Positions 1 through 7,459 of a stretch of DNA of 33,785 nt are shown one piece after another (positions within the stretch are counted from its first letter, which is position 1; each line of letters begins with the position of its first letter). Source of the stretch: a virus; IMG/VR virus record IMGVR_UViG_3300048597_000627, positions 1 through 33,785 of that record, one strand, 5' to 3'. The translations under genes and the position numbers were made by a program. The notes below the pieces were generated by a model that did not search any database, had not been told where the DNA came from, and worked only from the letters and a program-made list of their open reading frames with translations.

Positions 1-379
1 TGACGCTGGTCCCCGCAATGTCATCGCGCGCCCCTTTTGTTGCTGCCAGCCACTTCTGCCAGCCTTTCCGGCGCAAGGAAATGGGTGCGGCACGTGAGGC
101 CAAGTCTGGCGACCGGTGTTCCATCACGCTGCTTGCAACCTCGCATCGGCTGCATGGCTGCACGGGTCGGGACCGGCATCATGGCACACGACAACGAATG
201 TTCGGATTGGTGCAGCGATATCGGGATTCACAACCAACGAGCCCATTCGACTGCAAAGGCCGAATGGCGCGCCCACGGGGACCGGCAGCCCCGTTGAAAT
301 CATTGGTGAATTTTGCCGAGGCGGTCGCACCTTCCGGCACTGATAAACAAGGGGAATTTCGCGCGCTGGTCGCACCTTT
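1..379. other. Gene-poor left end with a 46-bp-spaced direct repeat and a small hairpin
   Basis: No reading frame here has convincing protein character or a Shine-Dalgarno. Two imperfect 26-bp copies, GAATTT...GGTCGCACCTT at 308-333 and 354-379, are offset by 46 bp (19 of 26 positions equal, with an exact 11-bp GGTCGCACCTT). An inverted repeat ACGGGG/CCCCGT (275-280 and 289-294, 8-nt loop) lies 85 bp after the dNMP kinase stop without a U-run. It may be a weak terminator or regulatory region at the end of the leftward operon. Confidence 0.45.
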
Positions 380-961
380 CTAGGCTGCCGCATCGCCCCG
401 ATGAGCCACCAGCCTCGCAAGCGCATCGAGCACAGCGCCCTTGAGCGCGTCCTCGGTGCCGGTGTTACGGATAATGGCGTCGGGCGCGCCGGCGAAGCCT
501 TCCGAGGCGTGGCCGGCTCCGCTCGATGAGCCGGCGCCGGGCCGCTCGATGCGGATGACGACGCCGCCCATGGCGCGGATTGCCGCCGCCTCGTTCTCGA
601 AGCGCACGTCGTCGGCCACGATCAGGGCGGGGTTCACGGGGTGGCGCTCGTCGGCAATTGCGCAAACGCTTCGCCGCCATGCCTCGACCCAGACATCAGG
701 CCCGATCATCTCGCGCCCGAACTCGGTGCCCAGCCATTGCATGAACTGCCGCGGGGTCTTGCCGCACAGCGCGGCGCAGGGCGCCTCCTTGAGATCGCCC
801 GCCATCTCGCGCAGTGTCAGCCCGAAGGCACGCGCCATGGCCTTGATCGGCCCGGCGAACGGCACGCGCACATAGTCGTGCTGATCTTCCAGGATACGGG
901 CCACGGTTGTCTTGCCACTGCCGGCAAGGCCGCACAGGCCGATGATAGGAAATGGTTGCAT
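380..961 (-). CDS. Deoxynucleoside monophosphate kinase-like protein
   Basis: A 193-aa P-loop kinase. The Walker A loop GLAGSGKT (11-18) is followed by VARILEDQHDYVRVPFAGPIKAMARAFG, a pattern typical of phage dNMP kinases (T4 gp1-like). CGKTPRQFMQWLGTEFGRE and ALIVADDVRFENEAAAIRAMGG (Walker B-like, substrate region) further support this. It would phosphorylate dNMPs, feeding dNTP synthesis during phage replication. It starts in a TGATG overlap with the phosphoesterase, which suggests a joint nucleotide-metabolism role. It is the last gene before the non-coding left end. Confidence 0.88.
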   Translation of the reverse strand: MQPFPIIGLCGLAGSGKTTVARILEDQHDYVRVPFAGPIKAMARAFGLTLREMAGDLKEAPCAALCGKTPRQFMQWLGTEFGREMIGPDVWVEAWRRSVCAIADERHPVNPALIVADDVRFENEAAAIRAMGGVVIRIERPGAGSSSGAGHASEGFAGAPDAIIRNTGTEDALKGAVLDALARLVAHRGDAAA

Positions 962-2274
962 CAGCTCGCCTCCCGGCCCGGCATGATGGCGAGGCGTGTG
1001 CGGGAGCGCTCGCCCTTTTCGGCATCATAGGTGATGGACTGCAGCGAACGGCCGGACAGGAAGCCCGCGCCGTGGTGCCAGGCGTCCTGCGGCACGGGAG
1101 CCTGATGCACCTCGCAGATGACGCCGCCGCCCTCGGTGGCAAACATCTTCTTGTGATGCAGGTGGAAGCCGTGACAGTAGCGATGCAGCGTCTGGCCCCA
1201 ATCCTCGGCGCGGCGGTGCGCCATGATCTGGGGCATCTCCTGTATCTTGACCGTGTGCCCGTGCGTCGCGCCGAGCATGACCTTGCCGAAGCGCCGCCAG
1301 AAGAACAGGCCGGGGTCCAGATCGACCGTGACGCGCGGCTCGTTGCGATACCACGCCAGAAGGAAGTTGGTGATGGCGAGCGCGGTGTGCTCGTCATGGT
1401 TGCCGGGCAGGATGCGAACCGTCACGCGCGCGTGCCGGTCGAGCGCCGCGTCGACCGTGCGGACCATCAGCCTGCCGCCCACCTGCACCACCTTGGGGTA
1501 GCGCCCATCGACATCGAGCGTGTGGCCCGAGCGGGCGGTGCGGTTCTCGGCGTTGTCGGCATGGAACAGGTCGCCACCGCCCAGGATGATCGCCTCGGCC
1601 GAGGGCGGGCTTGAGGCGATCAATTCGCAGGCGGCATCCCCGATCGTGGCTTCGGCGATCTTCAGATCCCAGTTCTCGCCGGTCTCGCGGCCCCAGGCGA
1701 ACATGCCGAGGTGCCAGTCGCCGAACGGATAGAGCGTCAGGCTTGCGGCGTTGCACGCCTCGGCGAGAGCGGGCCTTGGCGGCGCTGGCGGCATGCCCTT
1801 GAAGGCGCGGCGCAGCTGACGGGCCATGTCGACCGGATCGCGCTGGCCTTCCTTGGTCTTCACCCATTTGGCAACAGTGTTGCCCTCGGCATCGACAAGC
1901 GCGCTCTCGCCCTTGATGATGTGGCCCTTGAGCGGCGTGAACACCTCGCCCGGCTCGCGGGTGTTGCGGATCGTCCGACCCCGCACCTTGCCGTGGCGAT
2001 CGACCCGGACCACCTGTTCCTTGATCACAAAGCCTTCAGGCGGCTTGGCCGATTCCGGCAGCCCTTCCGGAACGAGCCCAATCTGGGCCGCGCGCCGGAC
2101 GGTCAGCACCATCGTGCTTTCGGAGATGCCGAGCCGGCGGGCCGCCTCCTTGGCTGCGGCCTTCTGGCCAATGCCGCAATGCGTCCCGAACGGCACGAAC
2201 CCTTCGCTGACAGCCGCGGCGTACACCGCCATGCGGTCAGCCACGATATCGCGTGGCAAAGGCGGCTGCGGCAT
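961..2274 (-). CDS. HTH-containing metallophosphoesterase
   Basis: A 437-aa protein. Residues about 36-66 (GQKAAAKEAARRLGISESTMVLTVRRAA) form a helix-turn-helix. From about 178 a calcineurin-like phosphoesterase domain shows the ordered metal motifs: DWH (186-188), GGGDLFHADN (232-241), GNHDEH (291-296), HGH (338-340) and HLHH (371-374). All expected ligands are present, so it should be active. The substrate may be DNA, nucleotide or cyclic nucleotide; the HTH points to DNA targeting. The start at 2274 is in a TGATG overlap with the previous stop. Similar proteins occur in alphaproteobacterial prophages, but the role is not known to me. Confidence 0.88.
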   Translation of the reverse strand: MPQPPLPRDIVADRMAVYAAAVSEGFVPFGTHCGIGQKAAAKEAARRLGISESTMVLTVRRAAQIGLVPEGLPESAKPPEGFVIKEQVVRVDRHGKVRGRTIRNTREPGEVFTPLKGHIIKGESALVDAEGNTVAKWVKTKEGQRDPVDMARQLRRAFKGMPPAPPRPALAEACNAASLTLYPFGDWHLGMFAWGRETGENWDLKIAEATIGDAACELIASSPPSAEAIILGGGDLFHADNAENRTARSGHTLDVDGRYPKVVQVGGRLMVRTVDAALDRHARVTVRILPGNHDEHTALAITNFLLAWYRNEPRVTVDLDPGLFFWRRFGKVMLGATHGHTVKIQEMPQIMAHRRAEDWGQTLHRYCHGFHLHHKKMFATEGGGVICEVHQAPVPQDAWHHGAGFLSGRSLQSITYDAEKGERSRTRLAIMPGREAS

Positions 2275-2672
2275 CAGCTGCGCGCCCCGGTGATCAGGGC
2301 GACGATGCGCTCCCATTCGGCAGCCGGCACCGTCATCCGGCCGCAGAGCAGGCCGGGCGGGCCGACGGCGATCAGCCCCGCGCCATCCGCCATATGGATG
2401 AGCACGGCTGTGACAGCGCCGCTGATTGTCTCGGGCGGGGTGCTGTCATAGAGCGCGATGGCCCGGCTGGTCTCGGCCGGGTTGAGCGTCTGCAGCGCGG
2501 CGCGGTTGCGGTCAGACAGCTCGCGCGCCTGCTCGATCGTGATGCAGGATTGCGCATTGGCCCTGCCAGCCACAAAACAGACCAGCAGCAGAACGAGGAA
2601 CCACACAATGAAATCCATCGGGCGCGTGACACGGCGAGGCCGAGGCGCACCCGGCAGGGCGTCCTTGAACAT
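2274..2672 (-). CDS. Small secreted protein of unknown function
   Basis: A 132-aa protein. The 2672 start is preferred because AAAGGA lies 7 nt upstream; the inner ATG at 2618 has none. Residues 1-40 form a signal peptide with a long basic n-region, hydrophobic core 21-36 (FIVWFLVLLLVCFVAG) and likely cleavage after ANA (40). The mature part begins QSCITIEQARELSDRN and has three helices and a second Cys near 109. No family recognised. As the last envelope gene of the lysis block it may be a periplasmic modulator or exclusion factor (speculative). Confidence 0.65.
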   Translation of the reverse strand: MFKDALPGAPRPRRVTRPMDFIVWFLVLLLVCFVAGRANAQSCITIEQARELSDRNRAALQTLNPAETSRAIALYDSTPPETISGAVTAVLIHMADGAGLIAVGPPGLLCGRMTVPAAEWERIVALITGARS

Positions 2673-2693
2673 GCGTTGATCCTTTGTGAGGGG

Positions 2694-3020
2694 TCAGACT
2701 TCGTCTCGCGCCCTTGCCCGCGTAGAGCGGGCCGAAAGGGCGTTGATGATCAGGGCATTCTGATCGCGCATCTCGTCGCGGATGGCCTTGAAGCCCTCAT
2801 CGAGACGCCCTTCCAGGCGAAGCAACGCTGCCGTGGACACATAATCCTTGGCCGCCGTCAGCTTGAAATCGGCCAGCTGCTTGAGCGCCTCGGTGCCGTT
2901 CGCGGCTTCCTTGGCGACATTGGCGAGCGTGGCTTTCATCACGCCCCACGCAGCCCCTGCCCCAATAAGGCCAGAACCAACGGTGAAGGCAACCGCGACC
3001 GGAAGGCTCACGTCTGTCAT
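2694..3020 (-). CDS. Membrane-anchored coiled-coil protein
   Basis: A 108-aa protein. The start at 3020 (MTDVSLPVAVAF) forms an ATGA overlap with the Rz1-like stop. One membrane segment (about 6-26, PVAVAFTVGSGLIGAGAAWGV) is followed by a long helix (ATLANVAKEAANGTEALKQL...LEGRLDEGFKAIRDEMRDQN) with coiled-coil pattern and a basic tail. It could be a class III-like holin, an antiholin or a second spanin-like factor. The lysis-module location supports an envelope role; the family is not recognised. Confidence 0.65.
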   Translation of the reverse strand: MTDVSLPVAVAFTVGSGLIGAGAAWGVMKATLANVAKEAANGTEALKQLADFKLTAAKDYVSTAALLRLEGRLDEGFKAIRDEMRDQNALIINALSARSTRARARDEV

Positions 3021-3226
3021 GACCGCCCCCAGCACCCGGCGCGCACGCCAGCCTCGAAATGGCGCGAGATCCGCCGCTCGCCGTCGCGGGTGGTCGCCGT
3101 CACCGTCATCAGGCTGTCGGTCAGCACGCCGCAGGGCTTATTCACCGGGGCGGAGACACACGCCCCGAGCCCGGTTCCAAGCCCCGCCAGCAGCAAAGCA
3201 GTCGTCAACAGTCTTGATGGCAGCAT
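3017..3226 (-). CDS. o-spanin (Rz1-like) outer-membrane lipoprotein
   Basis: A 69-aa lipoprotein. The signal MLPSRLLTTALLLAGLG is followed by lipobox LGAC (20-23), so Cys23 would be lipidated. The mature part contains two further Cys. The start at 3226 lies inside the Rz-like gene in another frame, with an 89-nt overlap, and the product runs past its end. This partially embedded layout is typical for Rz/Rz1. A longer open frame in this register only adds Arg/Pro-rich sequence. The stop overlaps the next gene as ATGA. Confidence 0.8.
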   Translation of the reverse strand: MLPSRLLTTALLLAGLGTGLGACVSAPVNKPCGVLTDSLMTVTATTRDGERRISRHFEAGVRAGCWGRS

Positions 3227-3401
3227 CGGCCTGGTCCCTTGCCTTCTGGTTTGCTTCGATGATGGTCCGGGTGGCTGCGGCGACGCCGGCCTCATAGGCG
3301 GCGGATGTCGCGCGCCAGTGGTACACGCCGCCAGCAGCGAGCCCGGCCAGCACAAGCCATGCCTGCCACGGGACAGCGCGAAAGATCGCAAGCGGGATCA
3401 T
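3138..3401 (-). CDS. i-spanin (Rz-like) inner-membrane lysis protein
   Basis: An 87-aa protein with one N-terminal membrane helix (about 11-27, WQAWLVLAGLAAGGVYHW) and a helical periplasmic part rich in Ala/Arg/Gln (AAATRTIIEANQKARDQADAAIKTVDD), then a Cys-containing end (CFAAGG...GVCLRPGE). Together with the overlapping lipoprotein it has the two-component spanin arrangement that fuses inner and outer membranes in the last step of Gram-negative lysis. It starts in an ATGA overlap of the lysozyme stop. Confidence 0.8.
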   Translation of the reverse strand: MIPLAIFRAVPWQAWLVLAGLAAGGVYHWRATSAAYEAGVAAATRTIIEANQKARDQADAAIKTVDDCFAAGGAWNRARGVCLRPGE

Positions 3402-4123
3402 ACGCCGTCCTCGGTCAGCTTCTTTCGGCGGTCGAACCAGATGAACGCGGCCGCCGCGACAATGACCACAACAGCCAGCACCCAGGGGCCCGCCGCCATC
3501 AGGCCGGAAACGCCGTCGGCGGTGTCGCGCGCGGCCTTCATGGCCTCATTGACAGGACCGAGCGCGCCGACAGCGCCAGCCACGATGGCCGCGTTGCCCG
3601 TCTTGCTGGCGATCATGGCCTTGGGCGGCTTCGGCGCATCGACCACGCCAACATCCGCACGGCCACCTGTCGCACCAGGGTCAATCGAACGCCAGAGCGC
3701 AGCCTCGTCGCGGCGACGGTTCACCAGGCCCTTCAGCTCGCGACCGCCGCCCTTGGTCCAGCGCATGATCTGCGCAGGAATCTCCTGATGCCGCCCCGCG
3801 TTCAACCGCTTCAGCAGCGTGCTCGAATGCAGCGCGCCCGTGTTGAAGTCGAACGACACCAGAGCGTCGAACTGGCCCTGCGTGATCGGCACCTTGACGA
3901 GCCGGTTCACCCGGTCCTCAAAACGCCGAATGTCGCGGCGCAGGATCTCGTCAGCCTCTTGCCGCGTGATCCGCATCCCCGACTTCACGGTCGGCTGGCC
4001 CGCGTTCGAGGTGTGGCCATAGCCGATCGTCCACACGTTTGCCGGGCACAGATAGGCGGACAGCCGCAGGCCTTCGTGCGCCTTGATCAGATCAAGGCCC
4101 TTGTCGCTTGTTTTCATGGTCAT
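3398..4123 (-). CDS. GH24 lysozyme (endolysin) with C-terminal membrane segment
   Basis: A muramidase that cleaves peptidoglycan at lysis. Residues about 8-155 form the GH24 domain: catalytic Glu17 in HEGLRLSAY, Cys26 at the place of the T4 Asp20 (E-8-C-5-T pattern as in lambdoid R21-like enzymes) and Thr32 in WTIGYGHT. The conserved SFDFNTGALHSSTLLKRLN and GLVNRRRDEAALW follow. After a Pro/Ala linker (158-175) there are a small hydrophobic segment (about 176-190) and a strong membrane helix at 212-230 (GPWVLAVVVIVAAAAFIWF), followed by RRKK. No signal peptide at the N-terminus. The C-terminal anchor is unusual. Confidence 0.9.
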   Translation of the reverse strand: MTMKTSDKGLDLIKAHEGLRLSAYLCPANVWTIGYGHTSNAGQPTVKSGMRITRQEADEILRRDIRRFEDRVNRLVKVPITQGQFDALVSFDFNTGALHSSTLLKRLNAGRHQEIPAQIMRWTKGGGRELKGLVNRRRDEAALWRSIDPGATGGRADVGVVDAPKPPKAMIASKTGNAAIVAGAVGALGPVNEAMKAARDTADGVSGLMAAGPWVLAVVVIVAAAAFIWFDRRKKLTEDGV

Positions 4124-4176
4124 GCGTCATCGCACCGGCATTGCTGCCAGCGCCCTCGGTTCGAGTTGCGGATTTG

Positions 4177-4761
4177 TCAGCGGTTGAGGATGTGGCCGGT
4201 CTCTCGCGCCACGCCGGCCCAATCGGGCTGGCGCTGCGGCGTTGTGCAGCCGGCGAGGATGACAGCGAGAAGGCCGATCAGCGCGCCCTTGCCGGCTTCA
4301 CCAACGCGGACATGCGGGCCGAGCGTGATGGCCCCGAGCGAAACCGCATAGATGGCGATGGTGAGGGGTGTCAGGGCCGCCCAGAATGGTGAGGCAAAAA
4401 CGATCAGGGGCAGCGCGAACGCCGTGCCGCTGATCAGCCAGGCCAGTGCATCGGCCCGGTCGCGATGGCGCGGAAAAGCACGATCTGCGGCTCGCTCAAT
4501 CGGTTTCTCCCACCAGTTTGCGGGGCCCGACCAGTCGCGCTCGCCCTGCCCTAGCATGTACCATCTGCCCCACGGCTGGGTGAGCCAAAGCCACAGGCCG
4601 GCGGCGATGATGGCCGACGTGATAACGGGGGAGCCTGCCAGCCATGCGGCAAGGCCAGCCGCCGCGCCGACCACGGGGCGCATCCAGCCAAAGCCGGAAC
4701 CGCGCAGGGCGTTCAACGCTGCAAGCGCCACCATCGACGCGAGGATCAAAAGCCAGGTCAT
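4177..4761 (-). CDS. Multi-pass membrane protein of the lysis region
   Basis: A 194-aa protein starting at 4761 (MTWLLILASMVALAALNAL); longer frames are Arg/Pro-rich. Likely membrane segments: 2-19, 28-43, 45-60, 107-130, 131-148 and 158-172. A cytoplasmic or periplasmic stretch (61-105) is Trp-rich (WWEKPIERAADRAF). The end contains a lipobox-like LAGC (169-172), then a polar tail TTPQRQPDWAGVARETG. Being just upstream of the lysozyme it could be a holin or other inner-membrane lysis factor, but it is larger than typical holins and I see no family signature. Confidence 0.65.
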   Translation of the reverse strand: MTWLLILASMVALAALNALRGSGFGWMRPVVGAAAGLAAWLAGSPVITSAIIAAGLWLWLTQPWGRWYMLGQGERDWSGPANWWEKPIERAADRAFPRHRDRADALAWLISGTAFALPLIVFASPFWAALTPLTIAIYAVSLGAITLGPHVRVGEAGKGALIGLLAVILAGCTTPQRQPDWAGVARETGHILNR

Positions 4762-4795
4762 CGTTTTGCGCCCTCGGGTTGGGGTGTGGGGTGAT

Positions 4796-4978
4796 TCAGT
4801 CGGCGGCTGGCAATGCGGGCGCGGCGCGCAGGCGTGCGAGCGTGGTCTCCGTTTCCAGCGCCTCGGCGTCGATCCGCAGGACGCCGGGGACATCGCCCAA
4901 GGCGGTAGCGGTCGAGCGCTGCTGCGCCAGATTGGCGAGCCGCGCTTCCAGAAGCGCGATCAGGTCAGGGATCGTCAT
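4796..4978 (-). CDS. Small coiled-coil protein
   Basis: A 60-aa, almost all-helical protein (IPDLIALLEARLANLAQQ, then ALETETTLARLRAA) with heptad-like Leu spacing. An AAGGAG Shine-Dalgarno (4986-4991) lies 7 nt before its ATG and overlaps the stop of the 537-aa gene. Function unknown. Its place between virion and lysis genes is common for small phage helical proteins. Confidence 0.7.
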   Translation of the reverse strand: MTIPDLIALLEARLANLAQQRSTATALGDVPGVLRIDAEALETETTLARLRAAPALPAAD

Positions 4979-4989
4979 GTCGAGGCTCC

Positions 4990-6603
4990 TTAGACCAGCG
5001 GGATAAGCTCTTGCGAGATCGTGGACAGGTGAGCCTGCAGCAGCACCACGTCATATTTGTCGGCGTCGTCAATCGCCGCATAGGCCGCCATGCGGCCCCC
5101 TGCAGCCGCCGTGCCGGCCTGTATCCAGTCGGTCGGGGTGTAGGGCGACAGGACGCGGTTCTTCACGTCAAAGCGGAAGATTTGATTGAGTTGAGAGGCC
5201 ACATAGATGTTCATGTAGAACATGCGGCCTTCCTGCCCGTATGGGGAATAGGCCCCGGTCGTGCCCGCGCCGACCGCGCTGAGGCCGCCGTCGTAGGTGA
5301 TCGCGCCGCTCCATGTGCCGGTGATCGCGCCGGCAATATCGAGCAGGTCGAGGGTGGCCGCACCGCCCCGCCAGAAGTAGCAATGGCTGTGCCGCGCGTA
5401 CCTTGCCGGATCGGGCTGGATGCCAAAACTCGGCATCCACATGCCCCCCACGGCGTTCGCTGCCGGAGCCGCGCCGAAGTAGGTCGTGGACCATGCGTTG
5501 GCCGCGATGGAGTTGGTGCCGTTGTTGATCGTCGCGTCGGTGTAGTTGTAGGCGTAGACGGTTGTCGTCGCGGACGAGCGCAGCAGCAGGATGTTCGGGT
5601 ATTCGATGACAAACTTGGCCGTCGCCGAGGGCGTCGTGGCCCATGCCGTGCCGAGCGTGTAGACAGGCGACGGGCCTGCCGTATGCGACGCGATGATGCG
5701 CCGCTGGCCGACTGCAGCCGGTGTCGTCAGGTCTTGCACGATCCTGATCTGGAAGTTGCGGTATTCGTTCGCGATGACAACAGCGTCGCCGAGCGTCGCC
5801 TGTCCGGTCAGGGACGAGGCACCAGAGGCCGTCGCAGCAAGAGCGTTGCGAGAGTTGAGGTTCGTATCATAGACAAACGTGCCCTTGACCATGCCCTCGC
5901 CGGGCTCGCAGTCGTAAGGAGTATACTGCTCATCGAGCGCGGCGAAGGCGCTATCGGTGGCGATTGTGGCAGGCAGGTTGGTGTTCGTCAGGTTTGCCAG
6001 CGTGTTCGTGGCGACCTCGAATGACCGGAAGATTGTGGCGGCCAGCGCACCCGCCCCGAGCATCATCACGCGGCCCGAGAGCAGTTCGTAGCGAGCGCCG
6101 GTTGCGGGCGTGAAGGTGAAGGGGCTGTCGACGCGGATCGCGGGTGTCGTGCCAGCCGTATTGCCGACGATAAAGCGCTCCTCGGTCTTGCCGGCCACAG
6201 TGTCGATGATGCGGATTTTGAACCCGAACTCGCCGCTGCCGCCACGATTGGCGAGCATGTTCACGCCAACAGCGGCAGGGAGAGCAGTGGACAGCGTGAA
6301 GCCGTTGACGGTCGCGCCCGCTGCAATGGTCCCGACTGCGCCGAAGGCTGGCACGAACACGCTCGTCGAGCCGACAGCGAACGTGCCACCAAGTCCGGGG
6401 TTCGCGCCGATCTGCCACGACTTCGTGACGATGTTGAAGCGGTTCAGGATCGCGTTCGAGATCAGGTTATAGGCGAACGGGTTGCGGCTCCGATCCGAAC
6501 GCATATCGGCGCACATGCTCGATCCGGCGGCGTGCGCGTTTGGCGATGGCGCAACCTGCGCCCACATCATCCGGTCGATGACTTTCTTGAACGTGTTGGC
6601 CAT
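4990..6603 (-). CDS. Large unrecognised virion-like protein (537 aa)
   Basis: No family recognised. The protein starts with a helical, Met- and Asp-containing segment (FKKVIDRMMWAQVAPSPNA) and then is rich in small residues, Thr and aromatic residues with alternating strands: for example GFKIRIIDTVAG, FVIEYPNILLL, TGTWSGAITYDGG and RFDVKNRVLSPYTPTDW. Recurrent Gly-turn/Tyr-strand units suggest repeated beta blades or a beta-propeller-like head, but I could not define a repeat. The ending DDADKYDVVLLQAHLSTIS is helical. By place it is in the fibre module and a good candidate for a receptor-binding or virion surface protein. Confidence 0.7.
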   Translation of the reverse strand: MANTFKKVIDRMMWAQVAPSPNAHAAGSSMCADMRSDRSRNPFAYNLISNAILNRFNIVTKSWQIGANPGLGGTFAVGSTSVFVPAFGAVGTIAAGATVNGFTLSTALPAAVGVNMLANRGGSGEFGFKIRIIDTVAGKTEERFIVGNTAGTTPAIRVDSPFTFTPATGARYELLSGRVMMLGAGALAATIFRSFEVATNTLANLTNTNLPATIATDSAFAALDEQYTPYDCEPGEGMVKGTFVYDTNLNSRNALAATASGASSLTGQATLGDAVVIANEYRNFQIRIVQDLTTPAAVGQRRIIASHTAGPSPVYTLGTAWATTPSATAKFVIEYPNILLLRSSATTTVYAYNYTDATINNGTNSIAANAWSTTYFGAAPAANAVGGMWMPSFGIQPDPARYARHSHCYFWRGGAATLDLLDIAGAITGTWSGAITYDGGLSAVGAGTTGAYSPYGQEGRMFYMNIYVASQLNQIFRFDVKNRVLSPYTPTDWIQAGTAAAGGRMAAYAAIDDADKYDVVLLQAHLSTISQELIPLV

Positions 6604-6615
6604 GGCCGGTGCCCT

Positions 6616-6903
6616 TCAGGTGATGCAGGAACGGACGGTCGCCGCCCACGCCGAGGCGTTCTGGTTGAGAGGCAGGAGCCGCCCCTGAATGTTGTCGATG
6701 TTGGAGACGTTCGTGAGGCCGCCAACAGTGGTAACAGTCGTCACGGTTGTGACGGTGCCGCCCTCGATGATGCCCGTGACGCGCTGGCGCGACAGCGAGC
6801 GATCAAAGCCCATTGGGCTCATCAGCAGGCTGAAGATGCGCCGGAGCAGCCCGGTCACTTCATCGTTGCGGGCAAGACCGCCAAAGGGCTGTTGATCCGG
6901 CAT
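6616..6903 (-). CDS. Small TVT-repeat protein, unknown
   Basis: A 95-aa protein with a central threonine/valine repeat GGTVTTVTTVTTVGGL (about 48-63), followed by TNVSNIDNIQGRLLPLNQNASAW. The N-terminus holds a helix LLRRIFSLLM. Three-residue periodicity of small beta-branched residues is common in fibrous phage proteins. It starts 1 nt after the collagen-like gene and precedes the large unknown virion protein. Probably a structural fibre-module component (inference). Confidence 0.65.
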   Translation of the reverse strand: MPDQQPFGGLARNDEVTGLLRRIFSLLMSPMGFDRSLSRQRVTGIIEGGTVTTVTTVTTVGGLTNVSNIDNIQGRLLPLNQNASAWAATVRSCIT

Positions 6904-6904
6904 G

Positions 6905-7456
6905 TCAGGCTCCGTCGTTCACGATGAGGTCGATGATGATGCCGTTGGCATCCGTCACCCACCACTGCCAGGGGCCGGCAGCGGTCGGCCGCGTTTGCTG
7001 GACATAGACGCCGGATGCGCCGGGGATGCCTTGCGGACCTTGCGGGCCTTCGGGGCCAGCAGGCCCGGTCGCACCTGCTGCGCCGACTGGGCCTTGTGGT
7101 CCGGCGTCACCTTGCGGGCCTTCGGGGCCTTCTGGACCTTCGGGCCCGGTTGGCCCGGCTGCACCCGCCGCTCCTGCCGGGCCGGCGGGGCCTTGAGGGC
7201 CAGTGTCGCCGGTGTCGCCTTTGGGGCCAGCAGGGCCTGTCGCGCCGGCAGGCCCTTGCGGGCCCTGAATTCCGGCAGGGCCTTGCGGACCGGCTGGGCC
7301 CGGGATGTTCGAGACACCAGGCGCGCCCGGCCGCCCTTCGACGCCCATGGCAAGCACAGCGACGCCGGAAGGCGCGGAGGCCACGACGGGCGCAGCCTGG
7401 CCAGCCACGCGCAGCGTGAGGCGCGGGATGCGGCGGAGGGTCAGGACTGGGCGCAT
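6905..7456 (-). CDS. Collagen-like phage protein
   Basis: A 183-aa protein with 32 unbroken Gly-X-Y triplets at residues about 53-148 (for example [20 protein letters not shown]), flanked by a basic N-terminal domain ([17 protein letters not shown]) and a C-terminal cap ([23 protein letters not shown]). It should form a collagen triple helix, a common rigid rod in phage fibres. Bacteria lack prolyl hydroxylase, so stability comes from Pro and charged X/Y residues. Triplet DNA of this kind is prone to copy-number change, so length may vary among relatives. Confidence 0.93.
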   Translation of the reverse strand: MRPVLTLRRIPRLTLRVAGQAAPVVASAPSGVAVLAMGVEGRPGAPGVSNIPGPAGPQGPAGIQGPQGPAGATGPAGPKGDTGDTGPQGPAGPAGAAGAAGPTGPEGPEGPEGPQGDAGPQGPVGAAGATGPAGPEGPQGPQGIPGASGVYVQQTRPTAAGPWQWWVTDANGIIIDLIVNDGA

Positions 7457-7459
7457 GAC

